DNA of 8,622 nucleotides from Candidatus Marinamargulisbacteria bacterium SCGC AAA071-K20 (lineage in GTDB: Bacteria; Margulisbacteria; Marinamargulisbacteria; GCA-2716485; AAA071-K20), in the NCBI GenBank assembly GCA_003265975.1, contig QFBU01000053.1, positions 1 to 8,622 on the forward strand, in the 5' to 3' direction. The notes beneath the pieces were generated by a model, which had not been told where the DNA came from, ran no database searches, and saw nothing but the letters and a program-made list of their open reading frames with translations. This document shows, one piece after another, positions 1 to 6,426 of this stretch. Both the position numbers and the translations under genes were made by a program. Numbering within the stretch: position 1 is the first letter of the stretch; every line of letters starts with the position of its first letter.

Positions 1-182
1 AAGCAAAAGCTTTACTTTCACATAAAGATGTAAAAGAGGGGATGTTACCAAAGCTTTCTTGTTCTACAAAGGCAATAGAATCGGGTGTTAAAAAAGTGCA
101 TATCATTAACGGAACAATAGAACATGCCGTTATTTTGGAATTATTTACAGACGTTGGAATAGGGACCATGATTTCAAAATGA
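1..182 (+). CDS. argB: Acetylglutamate kinase, C-terminal part (5' end outside window)
   Basis: The open frame runs in from the left edge (first full codon at base 3) and ends at TGA 180-182, giving about 59 residues. The translation has the typical C-terminus of N-acetylglutamate kinase: EGMLPKL, then SGVKKVHIINGTIEHAVILE, then a terminal FTDVGIGTMIS. In this family that tail includes part of the amino-acid-kinase nucleotide-binding region and the GIGT(M/L) ending. The enzyme phosphorylates N-acetyl-L-glutamate in the cytoplasm, the second step of arginine (ornithine) synthesis. The stop overlaps the argF start in the ATGA at 179-182, so the two genes are almost certainly cotranscribed and translationally coupled. 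The N-terminal part and any promoter lie outside the window. Identification is from recognised sequence pattern only. Confidence 0.93.
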   Translation, partial: AKALLSHKDVKEGMLPKLSCSTKAIESGVKKVHIINGTIEHAVILELFTDVGIGTMISK

Positions 183-1048
183 AGCATTTTTTAGATATTA
201 AAAACACATCAAAAGAGGATCTAATAAAGCTCTTGAATCTGGCTCAGACACTTAAAGAAGAGGTTAAGTCTGGACAGCAACGGGATGACCTTCAAGGTAA
301 AACACTTGGTTTATTATTTCAAAAACCATCTACTCGTACTCGAGTATCATTTGAGATAGGAATGGGTCAATTGGGTGGGCGAGTAATAACTCTGCAAAAA
401 GACGAAGTTGGTCTTGGAAAACGAGAACCTGTAAAAGACGTCGCTAGAGTGCTCTCTCGTTACGTAGATATTATAATGATAAGAACATTTGATCACACTG
501 ACATTGAAGAATTTTCTGACTTTGCAAGTATTCCTGTTATTAACGGGTTAACCGATTTCTCACATCCTTGTCAGGCCATAGCTGATTTTTTAACTATTTT
601 GGAAAACTTCAAGTCTTTAGATGGCATTAAAATTGCTTATTTGGGAGACGGGAACAATGTTTGTCGGTCTCTTGTGGAGCTTGCACAAAAATTAGGTGTT
701 GAAATTGTTGTTTCAACTCCTGATGGGTTTGAGTTAGATTATGATGGAACCTACAAACAAGTTAAAGACCCCAGAGAAGCTATTAAAGGTGCTGATGTGG
801 TTTATACAGATACGTGGATTTCTATGGGTGAAGAAGGTAAAAGCATTGAAATCTTTACTCCCTATCAAGTTAATTCTGAATTGATGAAATTAGCCAGCAC
901 TAGAGCCATATTTATGCACTGCTTACCTGCCCATCGTGGTGAAGAAGTAACGGACGAAGTAATGGAGTCTGAGGCATCTAAAATATTTGATCAAGCAGAA
1001 AACAGAATGCACGCGCAAAAAGCGATTATAAAAACACTACTTTCCTAA
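179..1048 (+). CDS. argF: Ornithine carbamoyltransferase
   Basis: The 289-residue cytoplasmic enzyme condenses carbamoyl phosphate with ornithine to give citrulline. Motifs are intact: the carbamoyl-phosphate loop STRTR at residues 51-55, HPCQ at 129-132, the second-domain DGNN near 157-160, DTWISMG at 211-217 in the ornithine-binding loop region, and HCLPAHRG at 247-254 with the catalytic Cys. HPCQ and HCLPAHRG favour the ornithine enzyme over acetylornithine or putrescine carbamoyltransferases. The protein is somewhat short for the family (usually a little over 300 residues). The missing length appears to fall around residues 185-198, between the STPDGF strand and DPREAIKGADVVYTD, a variable surface region, so activity should be retained. 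The ATG at 179 overlaps the argB stop. There is no strong ribosome binding site of its own, which fits coupled translation. The gene is followed by small palindromes rather than argG. Confidence 0.96.
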   Translation: MKHFLDIKNTSKEDLIKLLNLAQTLKEEVKSGQQRDDLQGKTLGLLFQKPSTRTRVSFEIGMGQLGGRVITLQKDEVGLGKREPVKDVARVLSRYVDIIMIRTFDHTDIEEFSDFASIPVINGLTDFSHPCQAIADFLTILENFKSLDGIKIAYLGDGNNVCRSLVELAQKLGVEIVVSTPDGFELDYDGTYKQVKDPREAIKGADVVYTDTWISMGEEGKSIEIFTPYQVNSELMKLASTRAIFMHCLPAHRGEEVTDEVMESEASKIFDQAENRMHAQKAIIKTLLS

Positions 1049-1080
1049 GCACCACGCATAAATTATCTACCTAAAATAAA

Positions 1081-1096
1081 TAACTAGAAATAGTTA
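1081..1096. other. Small perfect hairpin with GAAA loop downstream of argF
   Basis: TAACTA and TAGTTA form a perfect 6-bp inverted repeat around a GAAA tetraloop, 32 bases after the argF stop. The stem is AT-rich. The only T run nearby (TTTT at 1107-1110) is 10 bases further on, so this is at best a weak terminator or an mRNA 3'-end stabilising hairpin. It could also be chance or a remnant of the mobile element that follows. Confidence 0.3.
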
Positions 1097-1117
1097 CATT
1101 CGGAGGTTTTCCCATTT

Positions 1118-1134
1118 TAAAATTTAAAATTTTA
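1118..1134. repeat. AT-only perfect palindrome (8-bp arms, 1-base centre)
   Basis: TAAAATTT and AAATTTTA form perfect arms around a single central A. The site lies between argF and the transposase remnant. Its sequence is all A/T, so it may be chance in an AT-rich spacer, a weak protein-binding site, or an insertion-sequence end. No matching copy is apparent on the other side of the transposase remnant. Confidence 0.25.
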
Positions 1135-1140
1135 GCTAAT

Positions 1141-1506
1141 CATTTCATATCTAAAAAGGGCATGTTGGAATTCTGGACGACAACGATGTAATTTAAATGG
1201 GTTTTACAATCGATTTACGCAAGATATTTTTGCCAAAAGCTATGACACAATTAATGCCCAAGCAACTATAGATATTTTCAAGGAATTGGACGCTTTTTAC
1301 CACAATAAGGCAACCATTTATGTCATTATTGATAATGCGAGTTACTACAAAAACGCTATGGTGAAAGAATGGCTCAAAACATCTCGTATCGACCCTATTT
1401 ATTTGAACCTATACCTCCAAATCTAAACTTAATTGAACGGTTTTGGAAATGCCTTGAAAAACTATTTAGACTCATCGGATACAAAGGATATGGATCCCTC
1501 TCATAA
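1141..1506 (+). pseudogene. Decayed IS630/Tc1-mariner-type DDE transposase, C-terminal remnant
   Basis: No intact frame exists, but three consecutive frame fragments read as the catalytic half of an IS630-family transposase. The first is a short HFISKKG stretch (1141-1161). The main one (1169-1426) contains NSGRQRCNLNGFYN, then TIDIFKELDAFYHNKATIYV, then IIDNASYYKNAMVKEWLK, ending at TAA 1424-1426. The third continues in another frame from about 1408 as PPNLNLIERFWKCLEK and stops at 1504-1506. The second catalytic Asp is at 1331 and the Glu at 1435. A single-base deletion between them would restore a 34-residue D-E spacing, as expected for the family. The N-terminal DNA-binding region and first catalytic Asp are absent. 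Terminal inverted repeats and target duplications were not found, so the true element borders are unknown. It is non-functional. Confidence 0.82.
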
Positions 1507-1615
1507 AAATCTGCTCAACTGTCCAGACACTACTACCTTTCTTTTATTTAAAAAATAATATAGAATTTTTATTATATATTTTCGATAATTTAAATACCTA
1601 CCCTATTCTTTATTT

Positions 1616-1621
1616 GAGGTG
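1616..1621 (+). promoter_or_regulatory. Ribosome binding site GAGGTG supporting a TTG start
   Basis: GAGGTG lies 6 bases before TTG at 1628. The spacing and match to the Shine-Dalgarno consensus are good and support TTG 1628 as the start of the 297-codon frame. No ATG nearby is better placed. Confidence 0.6.
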
Positions 1622-1627
1622 TTTTAA

Positions 1628-2521
1628 TTGAAAAAAATTATTTCTGTCCTGTATACTCAACCTATTATTCAAGATTGTGTTTTAAAATTTTTAAATGGCT
1701 CTCGCGATTTTTCTCCAAAGGTAGCCGAAGCTGCGTGGAACAGTATTTGTACTGATAAGTTGCCCCTCAATTTTTGTTCTATTACAATTCCCCCTATTTC
1801 AAAGGCAGCCCAGGTCCTATCGACTTTAAAGGGGAGTCCTTTTCCTGAGGATATAACATTTGAATCGAAAATGTTTGCTACACAAAAAGGTTTATTATGC
1901 CCCTTGAAATATATAACTGGTAGTTCTGATCAAGATTATTCTCATTTTCCTAGTCTACATTTACATTTATCTCATCTTACTCTTTCTGAACTCAATGGAT
2001 TCATTACTAAGAACATAAAGAAGGGGGCTCAACTTACGTTTTTTCAGACCCGGCTTTCAGAACTTGAATCCTATTTAATAAAAAAAAACTTAAACCCTTT
2101 TGATTATTTAGTAGTGTTTAGGTATGATGATGACTATACTAAACACAGTCTCTTTGAGAGCCAAGTTCATATTGATTTTTTAGATCAGATTCCAATAGGG
2201 TTTATGTATACTCTACATAATGGTCCTTCTACAGACTTTCTTTTTCCTACTAACGAAATTAGACTAAAACCTTACCCTCCTAATAAAATTAAATGCCCAG
2301 ATCCTGCCCTCAATAGTTCAGCATATACTCATATCATCAATCGAGCACTACTTGAAGATACCTTTCCTTCATTAACAGAAAAAATCCAATCAAAACCTCT
2401 TTTGTGGAATAAAACTAAGGCTTCAATTCCTCATTGTTCAGGCCGTGATCCTAATTTTACAGGCGGAAGATTCTTTATAGCAGTTTTTCCTAAACGTTTT
2501 TTAAAAAAACCCTTGTATTAA
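1628..2521 (+). CDS. Hypothetical protein, 297 residues, unrecognised
   Basis: I do not recognise this protein. It is a continuous frame with a TTG start preceded by a convincing GAGGTG, ending at TAA 2519-2521. Nothing resembles a signal peptide or a long membrane segment, so a cytoplasmic or delivered soluble protein is most likely. Visible features are a His/Leu-rich stretch around residues 106-120 (SLHLHLSHLTLS), an acidic FRYDDDY at 164-170, five Cys residues without a clear metal-site spacing, Pro/Lys-rich KPYPPNKIKCPDP near 214-226, and a basic C-terminus (KRFLKKPLY). It sits directly behind the transposase remnant and is flanked on the other side by a broken frame. This suggests accessory or acquired material rather than an arginine gene. 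The open length and ribosome binding site argue for a real gene, perhaps an ORFan. Confidence 0.65.
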   Translation: MKKIISVLYTQPIIQDCVLKFLNGSRDFSPKVAEAAWNSICTDKLPLNFCSITIPPISKAAQVLSTLKGSPFPEDITFESKMFATQKGLLCPLKYITGSSDQDYSHFPSLHLHLSHLTLSELNGFITKNIKKGAQLTFFQTRLSELESYLIKKNLNPFDYLVVFRYDDDYTKHSLFESQVHIDFLDQIPIGFMYTLHNGPSTDFLFPTNEIRLKPYPPNKIKCPDPALNSSAYTHIINRALLEDTFPSLTEKIQSKPLLWNKTKASIPHCSGRDPNFTGGRFFIAVFPKRFLKKPLY

Positions 2522-2551
2522 TAGCTTTATTAATATCTCTGATCTTAAGCT

Positions 2552-2582
2552 CAATATTGTTTCTAAAAAACATTGTTTTTTT
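2552..2582 (+). terminator. Weak candidate terminator after the 297-residue ORF
   Basis: CAAT(ATT)GTTT and AAACATTG can form an 8-bp stem with a 3-base bulge and a CTAAA loop, followed directly by seven T (2576-2582) and, six bases on, a longer T run. The stem is AT-rich and bulged, so efficiency would be modest. Position about 30 bases after the stop fits a terminator. Confidence 0.4.
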
Positions 2583-2764
2583 ATCGCTTTTTTTTGGTTA
2601 AACACTTATTGTGAGCTCAATGGTTTATATGAGACTATAGCCAAATCAAAATGAAATGTCCGGAAAAGCCTGAGTTAAATGGGCTTGAGCAAATGAAGCT
2701 TAGTAAAGCGTGTTTAAAATCTGAGAATTTCGGATAAAATAACTCCAGTTCTTTAAAAGAATCA

Positions 2765-3133
2765 ATGGTAGCTATTTTGGACTGGCTATACAAAGACATT
2801 TTTGAGGAAGAAAATAAAGCTCATTATTTACCAAGTTGTTTGCAATCGGCAGAAATATTCTTGTCTATAGTATATTGGACATTAGAAAATCTAGTTTGGA
2901 ATTTGTCACTTACTATTAGTGGTATCGGGTCAATCATAACTGGCCTTGGTATGGCTGCAAATAATGAGTTTGACGAGGGCCTGACTACTTCAGAGCGTGA
3001 TCAGGAAGTAAGCAAAGACATAGGCAAGTTAAGATCAAGAGTTGATCGGTTTAAGAGAAGTCAGAGGTGTACAAATAGTTCAATAAAAAATGTCTTTCTA
3101 CCTTGGAAACGATTAACTTTTAATCTCTCTTAA
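2765..3133 (+). CDS. Possible small membrane-associated hypothetical protein (122 residues)
   Basis: This is the middle piece of the interrupted frame, listed separately in case it is expressed alone. Residues about 27-65 are hydrophobic, running from LQSAEIFLSIVYW to ISGIGSIITGLGMAA. This could be one or two membrane passes, followed by a charged SERDQEVSKDIGKLRSRVDR stretch that may be helical. The start ATG has only a poor purine stretch (AAAAGA) upstream. No family is recognised. Confidence 0.3.
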   Translation: MVAILDWLYKDIFEEENKAHYLPSCLQSAEIFLSIVYWTLENLVWNLSLTISGIGSIITGLGMAANNEFDEGLTTSERDQEVSKDIGKLRSRVDRFKRSQRCTNSSIKNVFLPWKRLTFNLS

Positions 3134-3331
3134 ATGGACATCCCATTAACATCAACAGTGAGTTATTTCTTTGCTTGGCAAAATGGTGATTTTGATACTA
3201 CAGACAAGCCATGGACTGCTGCAAATTCAGCATTTGGGATATTAGGTATTGAACATTATTGGGGGAATGAAATTAAAAACAACCTTCTGTCACCAGTCAA
3301 GATAAATTCAAGAAGAGTTTTTCCTAAATAA
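3134..3331 (+). CDS. Possible small hypothetical protein (65 residues), probably a gene fragment
   Basis: This frame starts with ATG immediately after the TAA of the preceding piece and in the same frame. It has no ribosome binding site of its own. The product is aromatic-rich (YFFAWQNGDFDTTDKPW, then GIEHYWGN) and ends in a double stop TAATAA. It is more likely the 3' part of the decayed gene than an independent gene. Function is unknown. Confidence 0.2.
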   Translation: MDIPLTSTVSYFFAWQNGDFDTTDKPWTAANSAFGILGIEHYWGNEIKNNLLSPVKINSRRVFPK

Positions 3332-3350
3332 TAACCTGTACAAGCAAGCG

Positions 3351-3379
3351 TTGGGCCTACTCCCTATTTCTGTTATACT
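3351..3379 (+). promoter_or_regulatory. Sigma70-like promoter for argG-argH-ndk
   Basis: TTGGGC at 3351-3356 as the -35 and TATACT at 3374-3379 as the -10 are separated by 17 bases. TGT directly before the -10 makes it an extended -10. Transcription would start near 3386, leaving a leader of about 24 bases that includes the ribosome binding site. No clear arginine-repressor operator of the Escherichia coli type was seen over it. Confidence 0.65.
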
Positions 3380-3409
3380 TTACAAAATTACAAATTGGAG
3401 CTGTTATTT

Positions 3410-4618
3410 ATGAAAGAAAAGGTTGTTCTTGCGTATTCTGGAGGGCTTGATACCTCAATTATGATTCGTTGGTTAATTGATACTTACAATTTAGATGTTA
3501 TTGCGATGTGTGCCGATTTAGGACAAGCTGAAGAACTTGATGGTCTTGAAGAAAAAGCCAAGAGTACTGGCGCTATAAAATGTTATATAGAAGACCTCAG
3601 AGAAGAATTTATTACAGATTACATTTATCCAACATTAAAAGCGGGTGCTGTATATGAACGTAAATATTTACTTGGAACAAGTTTTGGTCGTCCATTAATT
3701 GCAAAAAAGATGGTAGAGATTGCTCAAAAAGAAGGGGCTACTTACATCGCTCATGGCGCTACTGGAAAAGGTAATGACCAGGTACGTATGGAAGTGGCCG
3801 TAATGGCTTTAGATCCTACTTTAAAAATTATAGCACCATGGAAAGACGATAAATGGACTCTTCACTCAAGAGAAGAGTGTATCGACTATGCCAAGCAACA
3901 CAATATTCCGGTTGTACAAACCAAAGAAAAAATTTATTCAGAAGACCGAAATATTTGGCATATTAGTCACGAAGGGGGCGAGCTTGAAGACCCAGGAACC
4001 GAACCGCAAGACCGAGTCTTTTCTCTTTCAAAAACTATTGAAAACGCCTCGGATAACCCAGAATACGTAGAACTTACTTTTGAAAAGGGTAACCCTGTCG
4101 GACTTAATGGAAACCCTCTTGGACCTGTAGAGTTACTAGAAAAATTGAATGTAATTGGAAGTGAGCACGGAGTAGGGCAAGTAGACATGGTTGAAAACCG
4201 ATTGGTTGGTATTAAGTCTCGTGGCGTATATGAAACTCCAGGTGGGAGCATAATGTACGAAGCCCATCGTCAACTTGAACAATTAGTATTAGATCGAGAC
4301 ACATTACATTACAAAGACCAGATTGCGCTAAGATATGCTGACCTAGTATATGACGGCAAATGGTTCAATCAGCTAAGAGAATCTCTAGATGGTTTTGTAA
4401 ATAAAACACAAGAAACAGTTTCTGGAAAAGTGAGATTGAAATTGTATAAAGGAAACATTAGACCTGCAGGAGTATGGTCCATGGAGTCATTATATTTAGA
4501 AGATCTAGCCTCATTTACTGACACCGATTTGTATGATCAAAAAGACGCAACCGGATTTATAAGACTTTTTGGATTACCAGACAAAGTAAGAAAATTGGTC
4601 TCTCAGAGAAATAGTTAG
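3410..4618 (+). CDS. argG: Argininosuccinate synthase
   Basis: The 402-residue cytoplasmic enzyme joins citrulline and aspartate using ATP, releasing AMP and pyrophosphate. The N-terminal nucleotide loop is AYSGGLDTS at residues 8-16, and GATGKGNDQVR is at 116-126. The central and C-terminal synthetase regions look complete (for example RNIWHISHEGGELEDP and KSRGVYETPGG), and length is normal for the family. I place the start at ATG 3410, with TTGGAG at 3395-3400 as the ribosome binding site 9 bases upstream. The in-frame TTG at 3395 lies inside that site and would add only MELLF. It has its own promoter upstream. Its stop overlaps the ribosome binding site of argH (AGGAG, 4617-4621), indicating one transcript with argH and ndk. 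Confidence 0.97.
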   Translation: MKEKVVLAYSGGLDTSIMIRWLIDTYNLDVIAMCADLGQAEELDGLEEKAKSTGAIKCYIEDLREEFITDYIYPTLKAGAVYERKYLLGTSFGRPLIAKKMVEIAQKEGATYIAHGATGKGNDQVRMEVAVMALDPTLKIIAPWKDDKWTLHSREECIDYAKQHNIPVVQTKEKIYSEDRNIWHISHEGGELEDPGTEPQDRVFSLSKTIENASDNPEYVELTFEKGNPVGLNGNPLGPVELLEKLNVIGSEHGVGQVDMVENRLVGIKSRGVYETPGGSIMYEAHRQLEQLVLDRDTLHYKDQIALRYADLVYDGKWFNQLRESLDGFVNKTQETVSGKVRLKLYKGNIRPAGVWSMESLYLEDLASFTDTDLYDQKDATGFIRLFGLPDKVRKLVSQRNS

Positions 4619-4630
4619 GAGAATAAACTT

Positions 4631-6022
4631 ATGTCCAAAAAATTATGGGGTGGCCGATTCAAAAAAGGACTTGCAGAGTCTGCAATTAAGTTAAGTTTCT
4701 CGGTTGATATCGACAAAAGACTCGTTCAGTATGACATTAAAGTGAACCGTGCTCATGCAAAAGCACTTTTGGCCGCTGGAATATTTTCAAAACCTGAATT
4801 TACAAAAGTAGACAAATGCTTAGACGTGTTGAGTAAAAAGTTTGAAAAGTCAGATGACTTAATTGCTGACGACGAAGATATTCATAGTTGTATAGAGCGG
4901 CTTGTTACAGAAGTATGCGGTGATCTTGGAAAAAAATTACACACAGGAAAATCTCGAAACGACCAAGTAATTACCGATACTCGCCTCTTTGTAAAAGACG
5001 AATGTGTGCGTGTTAAGAAAAATATTAATGCATTACAAAAGGCCTTAGTACAATTAGCTGAAAAACATCATGGTTTGATTTTTCCGGGTTTTACTCATTT
5101 TCAGCCGGCTTTACCAATTTTATTTTCACATCATATTCTTGCATATTTTGAAAAATTTAAACGAGATTTTCGTCGTTTTGAAACAACCTTTGAAACATCG
5201 GATGTTTGTGCCCTAGGCGCTGGTGCGATGGCTGGAAATAACTATGGTTTAGACCGAGAAGGTGTTGCCAAAAAACTTGGGTTTTCGTCTCTAACTTTAA
5301 ATAGTATGGATGCGGTTTCGGATAGAGACTTTATTTTAGAGTTTTTGTCGGCAGCTTCATTTTGCATGACTCACTTAAGTCGATTTTGTGAAGAAATCAT
5401 TGTTTGGAACTCTCCCATTTTAGGGTTTATCTCTTTAGGTGATGACTTTACTACGGGGTCTTCTATTATGCCTCAAAAGAAAAATCCTGATATGGCTGAA
5501 CTTATTAGAGGGAAGTCTGGACGGGTTATGGGACATTTGGTGTCTCTTCAAACGATATTAAAAGGGCTTCCGCTAACCTATAACCGAGACTTACAAGAAG
5601 ACAAAGAGTTATTGTTTGATACTACAGACACATTAAACGACTCACTTGAGTGCTTTACAGATATGATTAAAACATTAAAAGTTAATAAAGTAGCTGTAGC
5701 TGTAGCGCTTCGCCAAGGACATTTATTAGCAACTGACTTTGCCGATTACTTAGTAGGAAAAGGGGTTCCCTTTAGAGACTCTCACGAAATTACAGGAAAA
5801 GCGGTGATGTTCGCCATTGAAAAAGGCTGTCAGATAGACGAGTTAACACTTCAGGATTTGCAGCAATTTTCTAAAAAGGTTGAACAAGATGTTCATGAGG
5901 CGCTATGCTTAGAATCTTCAGTAAAAGCAAAAAATATTATTGGCGGGACTAATCAGTCTCAAGTTGCCAAGCAAATTAAACAAGCAAAAGCCTGGACTTT
6001 ACGGGCAACGAAAGGGAAATAA
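4631..6022 (+). CDS. argH: Argininosuccinate lyase
   Basis: The 463-residue lyase of the fumarase/aspartase superfamily splits argininosuccinate into arginine and fumarate as a cytoplasmic tetramer. The family motifs are all present: N-terminal KKLWGGRF, HTGKSRNDQV at residues 104-113, the THFQPALP segment with the acid/base His at about 156, and the superfamily signature GSSIMPQKKNPD at 276-287 with its catalytic Ser. YNRDLQEDKE follows, then a C-terminal domain ending normally. The usual RAQP after THLQ is PALP here, a mild variation. The start ATG has AGGAG 9 bases upstream and lies 12 bases after argG. The ndk start lies one base after its stop. Confidence 0.97.
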   Translation: MSKKLWGGRFKKGLAESAIKLSFSVDIDKRLVQYDIKVNRAHAKALLAAGIFSKPEFTKVDKCLDVLSKKFEKSDDLIADDEDIHSCIERLVTEVCGDLGKKLHTGKSRNDQVITDTRLFVKDECVRVKKNINALQKALVQLAEKHHGLIFPGFTHFQPALPILFSHHILAYFEKFKRDFRRFETTFETSDVCALGAGAMAGNNYGLDREGVAKKLGFSSLTLNSMDAVSDRDFILEFLSAASFCMTHLSRFCEEIIVWNSPILGFISLGDDFTTGSSIMPQKKNPDMAELIRGKSGRVMGHLVSLQTILKGLPLTYNRDLQEDKELLFDTTDTLNDSLECFTDMIKTLKVNKVAVAVALRQGHLLATDFADYLVGKGVPFRDSHEITGKAVMFAIEKGCQIDELTLQDLQQFSKKVEQDVHEALCLESSVKAKNIIGGTNQSQVAKQIKQAKAWTLRATKGK

Positions 6023-6023
6023 C

Positions 6024-6422
6024 ATGATTGAAAAAACATTTATATTTATAAAACCAGACGGAGTAGAACGTGGATTAGTAGGCGAAGTACTCAGAAGATT
6101 TGAACAACGAGGCTTAACTATTTCAGAACTGAAAAAAATGACTGTATCAGGTGATCTTTCTGACAAGCATTACGCTGAACATATTGAGAAGCCTTTCTAT
6201 GCAGGGTTAAAAGAATATGTAACTTCAGGACCTGTTGTAGCGGCAATTATCGAAGGTGAAAACTCGGTAAAAGCTGTTCGTGAAATGTGTGGTGCTACAA
6301 ACCCAATTGAATCAGCTCCAGGAACTATAAGAGGCGATTTTGGATTAACATTAGACGCAAACATCATTCATTCTTCTGACGGTACTGAAAGTGCTGCTCG
6401 AGAGATATCTAACTTTTTCTAA
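6024..6422 (+). CDS. ndk: Nucleoside diphosphate kinase
   Basis: The 132-residue enzyme transfers the gamma phosphate between nucleoside tri- and diphosphates through a phosphohistidine. It begins MIEKTFIFIKPDGVERGLVG, with the family's KPD-V-RGL-G pattern. YAEH, KPFY and SGPV follow, then ATNPIESAPGTIRGDFG, and the active-site block NIIHSSD with His 116. The usual HGSD is HSSD here, a small change beside the catalytic His. An upstream in-frame ATG at 5940 lies inside argH and can be ignored. ATG 6024 has AAGGG about 7 bases before it and gives the correct N-terminus. Location one base behind argH implies cotranscription, an unusual but not alarming pairing with arginine genes. The stop is one base from the stop of the convergent gene. 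Confidence 0.97.
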   Translation: MIEKTFIFIKPDGVERGLVGEVLRRFEQRGLTISELKKMTVSGDLSDKHYAEHIEKPFYAGLKEYVTSGPVVAAIIEGENSVKAVREMCGATNPIESAPGTIRGDFGLTLDANIIHSSDGTESAAREISNFF

Positions 6423-6426
6423 GTTA
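6410..6426. terminator. Hairpin spanning the two convergent stop codons
   Basis: TAACTT and AAGTTA form a perfect 6-bp inverted repeat around TTTCT. It covers the last codons of ndk and the last codon of the minus-strand gene. Position between convergent genes suggests a shared end signal, but the stem is short and AT-rich and no proper T tract follows on either strand. Confidence as a working terminator is low. Confidence 0.25.

Larger units (their letters stand above)
2651..3331 (+). pseudogene. Single reading frame interrupted by two in-frame TAA codons
   Basis: Three consecutive pieces lie in the same frame: ATG 2651 to TAA 2735-2737 (28 residues), on through 2765 to TAA 3131-3133, then to TAA-TAA at 3329-3334. 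No frame change is needed to join them. Only the two internal TAA codons break a frame of about 227 codons. TAA is the normal stop of argF, argH and ndk here, so recoding is unlikely. The simplest reading is a gene decayed by nonsense mutations. None of the three starts has a strong ribosome binding site. The joined product is not recognised. It has a hydrophobic middle and an aromatic-rich end. Alternatives are two or three independent small genes, or chance open frame in AT-rich DNA. Confidence 0.45.

Noticed and set aside
1102..1191. Reading frame from GGAGG with an ATT start
   Set aside because: An ATT start is very rare. The frame is 25 codons, partly remnant transposase, and ends at once.
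2735..3133. Reassignment of TAA as a sense codon
   Set aside because: argF, argH, ndk and the U32-like gene end normally at TAA at family-typical positions.
3888..4070. Open frame of 60 codons on the plus strand
   Set aside because: It lies wholly inside argG in another frame, and argG is certain.
3967..4251. Open frame of 94 codons on the minus strand
   Set aside because: It is antisense to argG, low-complexity Ser/Pro-rich, with no independent signals.
5940..6023. Upstream start for ndk adding 28 residues
   Set aside because: The extension is argH sequence in another frame. ATG 6024 has the ribosome binding site and the correct family N-terminus.
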